From Symsagittifera roscoffensis (taxonomy: Eukaryota > Xenacoelomorpha > Acoela > Convolutidae), in the NCBI RefSeq assembly GCF_963678635.1, contig NC_087062.1:21751789-21815788 (forward strand): a stretch of DNA of 64,000 nt, in the 5' to 3' direction. Below, one piece after another: positions 45,915-56,800 of this stretch. The position numbers and the translations under genes are program-made. Under the pieces are notes generated by a model. It was not told where the DNA came from and made no database searches. It saw only the letters and a list, made by a program, of their open reading frames with translations. How positions within the stretch are numbered: position 1 is the stretch's first letter; each line of letters opens with the position of its first letter.

Positions 45915-47000
45915 TTAACTTTGTCCAGATTCCGACCATGCGTTTATGACGCCACAACCTTCTCTACTTACATGGTCTATATTTACATCCGGGTGATCCG
46001 ACGGATTAAAATCTGTATAATCTACAATTTGAGTATTGACCATGTTAACATTTTTGCAACGAGATTTACAAAGTTTGGTAAAATGGCATTTGTGTTTACA
46101 GGATGTACAAGTAGTATCCTTCTTAGGGCAAACAGCTAAGTGTGTCCCGCCACATTTCATACGGGTGTTACTTCTTTCTATATTCAGAGTTGGTTCTCTT
46201 TTTACAGTAAAATGGCTGTGCGGTTTATGTACAGTTGATCCGTTGAATTTAAAATTATTTGTGAGTTTCAGGTGGTTTAAAATTCCCTTTTCGTCAATGA
46301 GTGCTACGTTCAGTGCTTCTCGTGGAGGTAGAGTTTCGGTTAAGAGTTTTCGTTGGATGTCGTAATTTTTCATGTTGTTTTTGAAGATATGCCTGATACA
46401 TTCCTCTTCTCCCGCGGCTATGTCACACTTTTTGGCCATTTCGGCTATGGCTCCCCAAAATTGTTCGAGTGACTCTCTGTCACGTTGTTTTCGATTCAAC
46501 AATTTGGGCCATTCGAATGTGACATTTGTCTTCCTGACAATAGCGGTTGCTAGGTTTTCCGAAAATAAAATTTGTAAGATTTTTACCTTTGTGAATTTTG
46601 TCCGAAGATTCTTTTTCCTTCGTTTCCAAGAGCTAGGTACGAGATTGATCGTAATTTTTCATCGGCTTCCTCTATTCTCATTTCATTAAATTTCTTGGTT
46701 TCTGTTTTAATGGATGACGTTTCCTCCTCATCGTAACGTCTTTGTTCTTGTATATTCCTGTCAATTCTCTTTCTTTGGTTTTCCGATTCGTTGTCCGTCG
46801 GATTTTCCAAAGTTGGAGGTTGTGGATGACGTCTTTCCGACGGATTTAATAGGTTTTCAATATATATGTTTCTTTAGTGATAAAAGCTAAATGAAAAAGA
46901 TCGCTCCAGTCTTCCCGGTGGGAATCGGTGGATCTACAGTATGGTTCTGCCAAAATGGAGGTATTCTTCTCACGTTAGATTCGTTATTTGACTGCGCCAT
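45915..47000 (-). pseudogene. Gypsy gag, frame-broken
   Basis: The likely start is the ATG at 46,998-47,000 (MAQSNNES). Three open pieces follow, including a charged, coiled-coil-like piece at 46,583-46,810 and a 195-codon piece at 45,915-46,502. The latter holds the gag core (RDRESLEQFWGAIAEMAKKC) and a CTSCKHKCHFTKLC zinc knuckle (CX2CX4HX4C) about 130 residues in. At least two frame changes separate the pieces. Confidence 0.78.
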
Positions 47001-47232
47001 GGTAAAATGTTACTTTGTTGTAGCTAAACCTACTTTATACAAGTAAAAAGAATAAAAGAATAAAAATGAATTAGTCTAAAGTTAAAACATTCAAACAGTG
47101 AAGAGAGCATTCTCTCCGCCGAAGAGAATGGCAAAGTGAAGGTCATAAGTAAGTGACCTGTTAGCAGATTACGTAATAGTTGCAGTAAGTGCAAAATAAA
47201 CTGAGAATCACATCACAGCAGACAGCTGAAAA

Positions 47233-48489
47233 ATGGCTACCTTCTGTTTGCAACTAAAATGTCGTCATAAGCCCAGGCAGCACCCGGAACTTGTTTATGC
47301 TAATGGATTCTTTGCTCCTGGTAGAACAGAAGAAGACTACGCTGAAATTTTCTTTGATCAAAGCTATGAAATGGCTAAACGGTTTTTCCAGTTCGCAGGT
47401 GAAACTACAGTTGATAATGCTGGATGTTTTAATGTCTCCCAAAGAGCTAACAAAAACCTGATGGCTGCAGTTTACATGACGAAGAATATATATTTCAAAA
47501 TTTTTCACAAAATAGGATGCGCTTACCAAATTTGTCAGCAGAGAAGTCCGTTGATTGGCTGTCAGTACGCAACCAGTAAAAAAAACGACCAGATATTTTT
47601 AAACCAGAATTTCCTCAATTTATGCAAATTGGAAGCAAACTGGAGAAGTTGCAGATCTTCTCTGGATCAACAGTGTCGTCAAGCATGGCAAAATCCCACA
47701 CCTCCGCCTAAATTCCCTGTTGAGAAGACGATTTTGCAACTCCTGAAAGTAAAACGTCAACTGGCAGGTCTCGGAACGTACTTTTGGGGCAACACTATGC
47801 TGCAGATGGTTCAAAACACGCTGATGAATGGGTGCAACCATTCGTTTTATCACAGTAACTTCATGTGGCTCGAGTATATCAAGCCGAAAAGTCAACCGAT
47901 CCAAGATGACAATCTGATCATAGATAGCTTCAACACTCACTACCGCAGAGCAGTTACGACATTCCAATTTAAAGGAGAGCAATCGAAAAAAATTTCAGGG
48001 TGTTTTTCAAACCAGGAATTGAAAAATCAACAAATACGATAATCAGTAGATTTTGTACGAAATGTGTTTTACGAAAACTACCAAAAAACTGGATGCGCTC
48101 TGTCAAAATGTCCTTCAGCTAATAATAGGAATGATATATACGTGGTAGCTTGCATGTTTGAACCACGCGTGACAAACCGGCAATTGTTCCGTGACCAAAA
48201 CTTTCTTCGAATATGTGCGGCAGAGCAGAACATGTGGCAAATGTGCGACCAGAAGTTGGATCAAAGATGCCACCTAACCCCGATCACGCCTTGCATGCCT
48301 AACGAGGAAGCGTGCGCTTGGGCTATTTTGGAAGATCTGGAAAAACAATTGCCAACAACTGTAACTGTAGATGCGCCGGGTGCGCCTGGACAAGGAACTT
48401 CCTGTTATGATACTATGACACCAATGTGCAAGAGCCTCACGGTTACTTGGCTTATTTTGTTTATGCCTTCTTGGAGGTTAGATCGATAG
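47233..48489 (+). pseudogene. Two-domain CAP-family gene with one nonsense codon
   Basis: A single frame of 418 codons is broken only by a TAA at 48,040-48,042. It holds the C-terminal half of one CAP domain (FQFAGETTVDNAGCF, FHKIGCAYQIC) and a complete second one (LLKVKRQLAGL, FQFKGEQSKKISGCF, QKTGCALSKC). After each CAP comes a cysteine module of the form QNFLxxC...C...LDQxC. The two domains align without gaps across the stop, so it replaces a sense codon and is not in an intron. The N-terminal half of the first CAP and any signal peptide are missing; a TGA sits just upstream of the ATG. The gypsy gag starts 233 bases away on the other strand, so insertion may have truncated the gene. Confidence 0.72.
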
Positions 48490-49362
48490 AAAAGAAATGA
48501 ATATAGAATTAGATTAAAAAGAAAACACTTGACTTCACCATAAGCAATAAAAGAAGTCGCATGATTTTAAAATTTTCGAAATGAGCACCATAACGGTATT
48601 GATTTTGATTCACAAGGATGATTTTTTCTTTTGGTTAAATTATTATGATGTGATTAGTAAACTTGCAAGAAATTGTGATTACGAACAACAAATTTAAAAG
48701 TGATTCAGCTATGACTTTTTAGTTAAGTTTCAACTAGAGAAAAAACATCGACCTGACAACTCCGTTTTCCCCTAGCTGCATCTCTTGACTCTCTTTCAAG
48801 ACTTCGAGACAATATATTTGATTAAAATGTATAGCCAAAATTTTAGATTTGCCGCAGATCAACGTCGTTTGCCACCTCGTCATGATCTAGCGAAGGTAGG
48901 TGAATTTAGCAAGGAGGACACAGTGTCGCAGAATGTTCCGACCAGATTGAGAAAAAGCTGTTTTTTTTAATTAGTGCCGTTTTTTGTACGTGGGGTGATG
49001 AAAAAAACGCGCAGAACATTGGAAAAAATGGCAAAGTTGACCGCAGCTGTATGCGAGAATTGTATAACAAAAAAAACATGAAAAAAAAAACATTTCAGAA
49101 ATTTGTTTCTCAATTTTTCCTAAGTTTATGCAGAAAAAATATTATTGCAAAATAAAACTCCAGAATTAGGTTTCCTGGAGTACAACCAAATTTTTCAAAA
49201 GTAAAACTTTTATTGCTTCACTCACTCGATTTTGCGCGAAAAGCAAAAAGAAAAACAAAAAGAAGAAGAATGTATTTTTATTCATTAAGCAGACTAAACT
49301 TTTTTGTGTTTAAAATAGTATTTGAAACAATTTGAACCAAGTTTCTGCGCTTCAAACACGTG
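48490..49362. other. No gene seen
   Basis: AT-rich flank downstream of the CAP gene. It contains a GAATGTTCCGACC copy at 48,931-48,943. No gene. Confidence 0.4.
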
Positions 49363-49402
49363 TTCTGGTATGGGAAATATTTATATATTTCCCATACCAG
49401 AA
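49363..49402. repeat. Perfect 18-bp inverted repeat
   Basis: TTCTGGTATGGGAAATAT and its exact reverse complement are separated by TTAT, a 40-base perfect hairpin. It could be a collapsed fold-back element or a structured RNA; nothing nearby decides. Confidence 0.85.
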
Positions 49403-49636
49403 ATTGCTGCCCCCTCTCAATGCAGATGGAGGGATATAGGTGGAATCGTTTTGCAATTCTAGTTGGTCATATGATCTAAAACTAAGTAGGACGTACAGTT
49501 AGATCATTTCGCAAAGTTTCTGCTTGACTCATGACATAAGTCAGTGCAATTTGTTTTGAAAGTATTATAATTAGTTAGATGTTAATCGACTTCTAATACT
49601 TTTTATAATTGAGGGTGAGTGGCAACTGCTCATAAT

Positions 49637-50007
49637 CAGGTGTGGATTTAGGGTGGGGGAGGGATGCCCCCCTCAGGGATTCGACCCACTGCCGACCCAA
49701 AAGGTCCTCCCTCTGTGCTATTTCGAGACATCAACTTTTGGTGACGAACTCCAAAATTTTTCTAAAGGCGCCAAAATATTTTAATTTAGAAGGGGATGTG
49801 CCCGAAAAAACGCAATTTTGTTCCAAAAAAGCTCAAAAATGGCTTTTTTGACTTGTTTTTCAAAAGTTTGACATTATCGTGTTCTAGGATTGCTCTCAAA
49901 TTCAAATTGGTCGACCTATTAAAAAAAGATAGCAAGATAGTTAAGAGTTTCAAAATTTTTTCGAAAATCCGCCCCCCCCCCCCCGAGAAAACCTAGATTC
50001 GTCCCTG
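49637..50007. mobile_element. Diverged hAT-type MITE
   Basis: The ends are CAGGTGTGGATTTAGGG and, in reverse complement, CAGGGACGAATCTAGG, with the same C/G runs as the element at 17,572-17,910. The shared inner words CAGGGATTCGACCCAC and GGTCGACC are in the opposite orientation to that copy. No intact target duplication remains. Confidence 0.75.
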
Positions 50008-50915
50008 ATAGAGACCGAATGTATTTCAAACCATTCATACATTGGGTGAGATTGTATGAAAGTTTGCTCAGTGCGGAAGGTTTTTTAAATCTCCATAAAT
50101 GTCGGTCAATGGCAAAAATCTGCCTTTTAATTGCTAATAAATTCAATCATTAATCGCTAATAAACTCAATCTTATTAAATCAAATTAATTGACTATAATC
50201 TTTTATAATCTTCTTTGGTGTAAAAATTTATTTCACAAGGTTTTGCTCCAACAGCAATATGAATGAAACTTTACAACAAAGGTAAAAAGCTTCCATGCCT
50301 TCCAACTTCAAAAAACCTTCAAACTTGAAAGCAAATGATTCAATCAGCTTGTATTAACCAAACAAAAATTGCCCTTGATATGAGTAGAAATAGAATAGCT
50401 TTCGAAGCTGACTAATTTAAGGGGGCTAATATAATTTAAAATTACTTTACCATCTCATCTCCTCTCCCACCTTTGAAAAGAAGAAGTTTTTTTAATCTCC
50501 TCTTTGCTTAAGCTGTTGCCCTGTTGCTCAAGCTGCCTTTGAGATGAAGAGGATTACCTTTCTTAAAGGAAACTAATTCTTAGTAAGTGGGATTGAGCTA
50601 GAATTTTTCAAAATGTTGAATAAAAAGATCCACAATTATGAACTATTACTACGATAGAATCACTTCTGCTTTTTTGTTTGATGTCTAAAAAAATTCTGCC
50701 GTCATGGCTTCAAAAGTTGCCAGGCTTCGAAAGCAACCTGGGTCCTACATTCGAGTTCGAACCCTGTAAAAGGCTGATCCACTTCTCTCAAAACATGCAC
50801 CGTGTTGTTTTTGGATCTAATTTAAGCGTAAAGGACTGCAATGGATCCAACATTGCCTCAAACCCTTCTATTGATCAGAGTCTTTGCACTTGAAATTACT
50901 ACCCGTAGAACCATA
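50008..50915. other. No gene seen
   Basis: No supported gene. A 71-codon frame at 50,678-50,893 has five cysteines but no signal peptide or recognised domain and is not called. Confidence 0.4.
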
Positions 50916-52014
50916 CCCGCACTAACAAAAATGGATTAGGATCGATTTTAGCATGAAAAAAGTACGTTGATTAAATTTACATCGATTTTTGTTTGAAAAA
51001 AGTACGAAGATTAGATAAAAAAAGATGAAGATTGATTTGGATCGATTTGAAATCGATTCAAATTGATCTTAAATGACAGCTAAAAAAATTGATCCAAATC
51101 GATTTTAAAGCCATTTAAATGCATTTTTTCCAGTCTGAGTTTGTTTTTATTTTTAAGGGGATTAAAACGAATTTAAATCGATTTTGTCATTCGAGATTTA
51201 TCAGTTTCGAATTTTTATTTCATTTATTCTTTGCCTATCATTTTTCATTTTACATCAATATCTTATTGTAGCATAAAAAGACCAAATAAAAATACCAAAA
51301 CTTTGATAAAATTCTATGATTTTCTTGCATATTCTGTGTTCAAAAACTGATCTACTTTGATACTTTTCCTGATTAGTTTTTAAAAGTTTTGCCCAAAATC
51401 TGATTTATCTTCATAATTTTCTGTGATTTAATTGCATATTAATGAGATCAAATTTTAATTCATTCTGACCCTTTTCTTCTTTGTTACATAAGATTTTGCA
51501 AAATCTGATTTACAATAGTTTTCTATAATTTCATTGCCTATTTCGAGCTCAAAATCTGATTTATGTGGATCATTTTATTGAATTATATAACATCTGATAC
51601 GAGTGTTTGTTTTCAAAAAATCGAAAATAAAAAATTCCAACTATCTTTTTGAAGCGTATGTTTTTTTCGTCGTGTTAGCAAAAAAAATGAATTTTGTGAG
51701 TCTGAAAATCCATCGAAATCGGTTTAAATCGATTTTTTAGACACTCAAATCGATCCAAAATTTGAAGAAAGATCGCTTTAAATTGATTTAAAATGGATTT
51801 AAGTGAGATTTGGATGGATTTTAGTGAGTCGGAAAATCCATCGAAATCGATTTAAATCGATTTTTTAGACACTTAAATCGATTTAAAATTTTCAAAAAGA
51901 TCGATTTAAATCGATTTAAAATCCATTTAAATTCGTAAAGTGTACATTTTTAAATGATTTGGATCAATTTAAAATCAATTTAAATCGATCCGAAACCATT
52001 TTTGTCAGTGCGGG
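50916..52014. mobile_element. 1.1-kb TIR element with TA duplication
   Basis: Termini CCCGCACTAACAAAAATGG and, reverse-complemented, CCCGCACTGACAAAAATGG form inverted repeats that continue with GGATCGATTT. TA flanks both ends (50,914-50,915 and 52,015-52,016). Both sub-terminal regions are packed with AATCGATTTAAATCGATTT-like palindromes. The interior is AT-rich without an ORF. TA target duplication suits a non-autonomous Tc1/mariner-type element. Confidence 0.82.
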
Positions 52015-52072
52015 TACATATTCATCATGCAATATGCAATCTCTCCTTTAGACTCCCCTAAGACTAATATTT

Positions 52073-52136
52073 AACCAACCGTACTCAAAACTTCTTTCGG
52101 AAACATTACGAGCCCAAACTGTGCACTGGTTAGGCG
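52073..52136 (+). repeat. 64-bp direct repeat, copy 1
   Basis: AACCAACCGTACTCAAAACT through GGTTAGGCG is identical to 53,696-53,759. This copy lies about 525 bases upstream of the copy C LTR and is followed at once by a perfect 10-bp hairpin. Confidence 0.85.
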
Positions 52137-52160
52137 TACAAACACAGTTTTGTGTTTGTA
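52137..52160 (+). repeat. 10-bp hairpin after 64-bp repeat
   Basis: TACAAACACA and TGTGTTTGTA pair perfectly around GTTT, starting at the base after the 64-bp repeat. Confidence 0.75.
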
Positions 52161-52660
52161 TGTTCCTGGAAGCCAGTGAAAGGTCTTTAAACATGTTAAA
52201 GTTTCGTCGGAACGATCAGAAAAATGAAGAAAGAACAAAAGAAGAACAATGGGAGCGTCCTTGTTGCGGAATCTACTTAAAATTCACAATATGCACTTTT
52301 GGCTTCGTAATGATTTTTGTGAGAATAAACTATTAGCCCTCAATAGTAGTAGCCGGTATGTTAAAACTGATGCTAGGTAAAAAAGACCACATATCGTAAA
52401 AACAACGGATTAAGCGACAAATCATTGTTAAAAAAATCAAATGGAACAGTTTGAGTTTAAGCGGTTTATATTTCTCAATAGTATTGGAGAATTGCGTGTA
52501 GCGTAGTCTGAAATTCAAGTTAGTTATCGAATTAACAATTGTAGTTTAATTTGACGGGCGCCGTCAAAAACTGTTTTTACTGAAAATTTGAAATTTTTAA
52601 AATAGCTTCTGGTTGGCAAACGAGAATCAAATGTGTATATGATTACAATTATCACCATTT

Positions 52661-53068
52661 TGGAACCTGATCTAAACTACATTTTATGATTGGATAAATT
52701 AAATGTTTTACCAATGTAAAGTATTTAATATTAACCAATCATGATCCATCTAACTAACAACCCACTTATTTGTAAGTGCTGAAGTTACTTGTAATTTCAG
52801 CACCAGAGAGATTTGAATTTAACTTAGAAATTAGTTGGACTCTCCCGAGCACTTCAGCAGCCGCAATAAACCAGTATACCCTAGATCTATTGAGCCTAGC
52901 AGAGACTAGTTAAACAACCTGAGACTAGATAGTATAAGAGTAAGATTAGGATCGGTATTAGACTAAGAAGTTGCACGAATCTATCCGGCCGAAAATAAGA
53001 TAGCGTGACGAGCAGACGGTGTACCCTATCCGAAATTACTCTATGAGTTACACTTCGGTCCTAACTCA
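52661..53068 (+). repeat. 5' LTR of copy C
   Basis: It reads TGGAACC...AACTCA, 408 bp, and matches the LTR of copy A over its whole length. An AATAAA signal lies at 52,865-52,870 and the conserved hairpin at 52,776-52,803. The start of similarity between copies coincides exactly with the TGG and the end with CA, fixing both borders. Confidence 0.9.
52776..52803 (+). promoter_or_regulatory. LTR hairpin, copy C
   Basis: GTGCTGAAGTTAC and GTAATTTCAGCAC pair with one G-T, which is a G-U wobble in the RNA. It lies upstream of the AATAAA signal. Confidence 0.78.
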
Positions 53069-53070
53069 TC

Positions 53071-53088
53071 TGGTGCGACCATAAGTCT
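53071..53088 (+). promoter_or_regulatory. Primer-binding site of copy C
   Basis: TGGTGCGACCATAAGTCT follows the LTR after the dinucleotide TC. The first 29 bases match copy B except one. The implied tRNA 3' end is GGTCGCACCA; I could not name the tRNA. Confidence 0.7.
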
Positions 53089-53183
53089 CGAACAAGACCT
53101 TAATAGATTAGAATTAACCAAAATAGATTAGAAATTAGACAAAAACATTTACAAAAATGTTATACGACAATAATTTAATCGAA

Positions 53184-53390
53184 ATGTCTCTACGACTCAA
53201 TAGATCAGAGCCAATATTCCGAACCATAACAGAACTACCCGGAATTGGAAGAAGACCTCGAACCAAAGACGACATACGACAAAATAGAAACTTGCCGTAT
53301 AGTTATATGATAGTTCGGCAAAAGCCAGAACAAACTTTTATATTTCGAATACTACTTGCAATGAATTTAGATTTCCATTTGCAAACATAA
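53184..53390 (+). CDS. Conserved small upstream ORF, copy C
   Basis: Sixty-eight residues, starting MSLRLNRSEP and ending DFHLQT. An in-frame ATG at 53,157 exists, but copy B supports the start at 53,184. Basic (many Arg), with no signal peptide, membrane segment or zinc motif. It aligns without indels to copy B over 66 codons with mostly synonymous or conservative change, which indicates translation and selection. It sits between the primer-binding site and gag, 410 bases before the gag ATG. Possible roles are an RNA-binding accessory protein, a translation-controlling upstream ORF, or a leader exon for spliced downstream frames; none is proven. Confidence 0.72.
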   Translation: MSLRLNRSEPIFRTITELPGIGRRPRTKDDIRQNRNLPYSYMIVRQKPEQTFIFRILLAMNLDFHLQT

Positions 53391-53695
53391 AACCTTGAAG
53401 TTACTCTTCAAAATCATTTCAGGCGCTAAACAAATTTATTAATATACAATAACGATTGATAAAAAGATCTAAGATCGTTTTCCTAAAACTCTGCAGTATT
53501 ATACAAAACATGTTTGAAAAATATTTATTGGAAAATAAAAATAAAAATTAGTAGCATGACAATAAATGGTTAGTAATCATAAATCATCCTGTTGTTCCAG
53601 CTCCATCATCTAAAACATAACAGCAATCATAAACCCACTAATATCATCAAAACACTAAATCTTTCCTTTACACACATTTAAAATTTTGGACTCAA
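53391..53695 (+). other. Leader between upstream ORF and gag
   Basis: No ORF of note. AT-rich spacer of the copy C leader, ending at the second 64-bp repeat. Confidence 0.5.
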
Positions 53696-53759
53696 AACCA
53701 ACCGTACTCAAAACTTCTTTCGGAAACATTACGAGCCCAAACTGTGCACTGGTTAGGCG
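53696..53759 (+). repeat. 64-bp direct repeat, copy 2
   Basis: Identical to 52,073-52,136 but located inside the element leader, 41 bases before the gag ATG. It is again followed directly by an inverted repeat. Confidence 0.85.
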
Positions 53760-53794
53760 ATGACTGTTCGATGACATATTAACAGTCATCGAAC
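53759..53794 (+). promoter_or_regulatory. Two mutually exclusive hairpins before gag ATG
   Basis: GATGACTGTT (53,759) pairs with AACAGTCATC (53,781), and GTTCGATGAC (53,766) pairs with GTCATCGAAC (53,785). Both stems are perfect 10-mers and share bases, so only one can form. The structure ends 6 bases before the ATG. Confidence 0.7.
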
Positions 53795-53800
53795 GAAAAA

Positions 53801-56800
53801 ATGAGCTCAACGCACACCCCAGGTGACGAAACCCCAGATGATGATGAAATCTTTCCTTTTATAGTAGATGCAACCACTGATAGAGGACAGCATATATTTT
53901 GCAAAAATTTACTATTAAATTTATTTGAACCCGGAATCAGTCCATGTAAAACAGAGTTCCCCGATGTAAAAATCAAAAGACAAATCATAGATCACTATCT
54001 AAAAGATATATGCAACATAACACAACAGTATGGAATCTACTCCATAGAATTCACCTCACCAAACCATAATAATAGAAAATATACAATTCAAACAGACGAT
54101 CTTGATTTAGAATTTTCAAAAGTTTTTTCAGAATATATAAAAAGCATCCAATACCATAACTCACAAAGAGCAAACTCCATATTCACCAATGAAGTTTTCG
54201 CAATAATATATAGTTATATTTCGATATTAGAAAACGAAATCCCAATAACAAATGTCTCACCAAAAGAAACATCTAAACATTTGAAAGTACGACATGAAAT
54301 CACACTACTCTCTAGTTATTTAAACATCATTAAAGAAAATTTCACGAAAGACGACGTTTCACAACATACAAAACACGATCTACAAAAAATTTTGGCATGG
54401 TTCATAATAGATTACTTCACACACAATATTGATTTAATTGCACAAGCAAGAAAAAATTTTAGACCCCAAAATTCGAACGATGATACCGCTATCACAGAAC
54501 AATCAGATTATGTTTGGGACCCCGAATGGTCTCATCCCGCATTTATAAGCTTTCCACAATCAATCTCAAGTCAAGCAATAGGTACAATATCTTACATAAG
54601 AGATTATGTAAGAGTAATACCATTAACAATTGATGCAACACCATTAAACTATAATACATTTTTACCCGATACACAAAATAATAGTTTAAACTCTACAGTT
54701 ATACACAATGAAAACCTCAATGGAACTAGGAATCTTACTCAACAAGATATCCAGACACCATCACACTTCATAAATGAAGAAATTGTACACACAACAACTA
54801 CACAACAAAGTATTTCACCAATACGCCCAAATTTAACAACACCAAGAAATACAAATCCTTCACAAACACAGGTAACCTTACAATCAACCGTTAAACCTTC
54901 GGTTGCCCCTAAATATTCACATATGGATTACCAAACATACAGACCCATGACAATACCACCAAAAACACGCAAAACATTCACTAGAAACAACTTTGCAGAC
55001 CATAATTATAATTATACACATCCATCAAAAACATATAATCAACCACAAAGAAATTTTAACCAATATACAAGATCTCGAAATTGGGATAACCCAATGGCCC
55101 AACCTAATTCAACAAATTTCCAAACAAATCCTCCACGGGATCACAGTGAAAATTACCCATTTTTTCAACAAAATAAAAATAAAAAACAGACATCTTATCA
55201 AATGGATTATTTATCCTCAGATGATGATTTCTTACAACCAGATATATTTGCACAAAATACTCAAGAATATCGTAGACAAGGAATACAGAGAACACGTACA
55301 AATCATAGAAATTTTTCTCCACAACCAATAGATGCACAAAATCAACAACCAATTCAACAACAAAATCCAATTAATACACAATCTTTTCAACCAATTCAAC
55401 AACAAAATCCAATGACTGCACACTCGTATCAACCATCACAAATGCAAAATGAAATACCACTCCCATATTATCTCCAACAACATGAGATAACAAGAAACCA
55501 ACTTTCAAATTTTTCTCAAATGCCAAATGCAGCAGAATCATTACAAATGACAATGAATCCATACCTTATGGGTGGATCATCAATAACATCAAACAAACCT
55601 TTAATGGTTTTCACAGGAACAGACCCTGAATACTCTGTAGAAGATTATTTAAATGCAGTAACAGCAAACCTGATTTTAAATATTGGACCTGAACCAATTA
55701 ATACGCCACTACATCAAAATTGGATACATCGACGCACAGCGTTAATACAAACAACCTTAGATGGCGCAGCCCAAAAATGGTTTTCAGTACTACCTCTAGA
55801 AATAAAATCAAACTGGAAAAGATTTACACAAGAATTTTCAAAAATGTTTGACTCCGAAAGAAACAAACAACAACAAAGAGTTTTATGTAATGAAATTCGC
55901 AGATTACCAAACGAAACTATCAAGCAAATAGCAGTACGAATCGAAACACTAGTTCGAAAAGCATATTCATTAAATACACATGACTATAAAAACACAAAGA
56001 TGACAGAAATCTTAATGATGACCTTAACACCACAATTAAGGAAAATAGCAATAAAAAAGAGAGCATCACATCCTTCTTCAATTCGAGAACCCGATTTAGA
56101 TTTTCGAAAACTAGTAGACAAATTAGAACAGGCAGAAATCACGATGAAACTAGAAGAAACGGAAAATCTGAAATTACAATACGTTAACAGAATTGAAACG
56201 ACTCCCACTAATATTAATAATATACAGGAATCAGAGACAGACCTCGTTGAAAAAATCACTGAAATACTCAATATCTACGAAAAGAACCCAAACTTTAAAG
56301 GCAAACCATCTTTCAAAAAATGGTGTAATTATTGCCGACGATACGGACATAGTATTTCCGAATGTAGACAAAAACAGCAAGATAATCAAAATAAACCTCA
56401 AAAATATAAAGAACCAAAAAAATCATTCTATCAATACATGAAAAAAGATCAAAATCTACCGAACAAAACAGTCCACAGCAACAACAGTTCAGGAAAACCA
56501 CTCCCGAACAATACAAATTATACAAGAAATCAATCACCATATAACTCAAGTTATAGAGGAAGATCACCAGAACGAAGAAACACGTATAATTCATCACAAA
56601 ATCACTACAATAGACCAAATAGTCGAAATAACTACTCCAGATCAAATTCAAACACACAACGATTTGTTTCTAGATCTAATTCCCAATCAAGAAATAACTA
56701 CTATCCAAACAACCAATCACGAAATTCATCATACAATAGGAATAGAAACTACTCCTATAATCGAAATAGAAGTTATTCAAACAACCGAAACCAGAATTAC

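Larger units (their letters stand above)
41814..47000 (-). mobile_element. Degraded Ty3/gypsy element
   Basis: On the minus strand, blocks appear in gypsy order: gag (47,000-45,915), protease (45,797-45,531), reverse transcriptase (about 45,430-44,000, partly triplicated), integrase (43,450-43,031) and a basic Pol tail (42,563-41,814). Stops and frameshifts interrupt every block. No LTR pair could be found; the upstream limit lies between the gag start and the CAP gene at 47,233, the downstream limit near 41,700-41,814. Protein blocks differ from the large element, so this is a separate lineage. Confidence 0.85.

Noticed and set aside
48000-48049. Intron around the TAA in the two-domain CAP gene
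   Set aside because: Possible GT...AG pairs give 47 or 50 bases, which break frame and remove a conserved cysteine; the two CAP copies align without gap through the stop.
49363-49402. Perfect hairpin as a microRNA precursor
   Set aside because: Total length of 40 bases and a 4-nt loop are too short for a typical precursor.
50678-50893. 71-codon frame as a small gene
   Set aside because: No signal peptide, domain or conserved partner; flanked by repeats.
52073-52160. 64-bp repeat plus hairpin as a spliced-leader RNA gene
   Set aside because: No donor GT at a suitable place, no Sm-type site and no resemblance to known leader sequences; the two hairpins differ.
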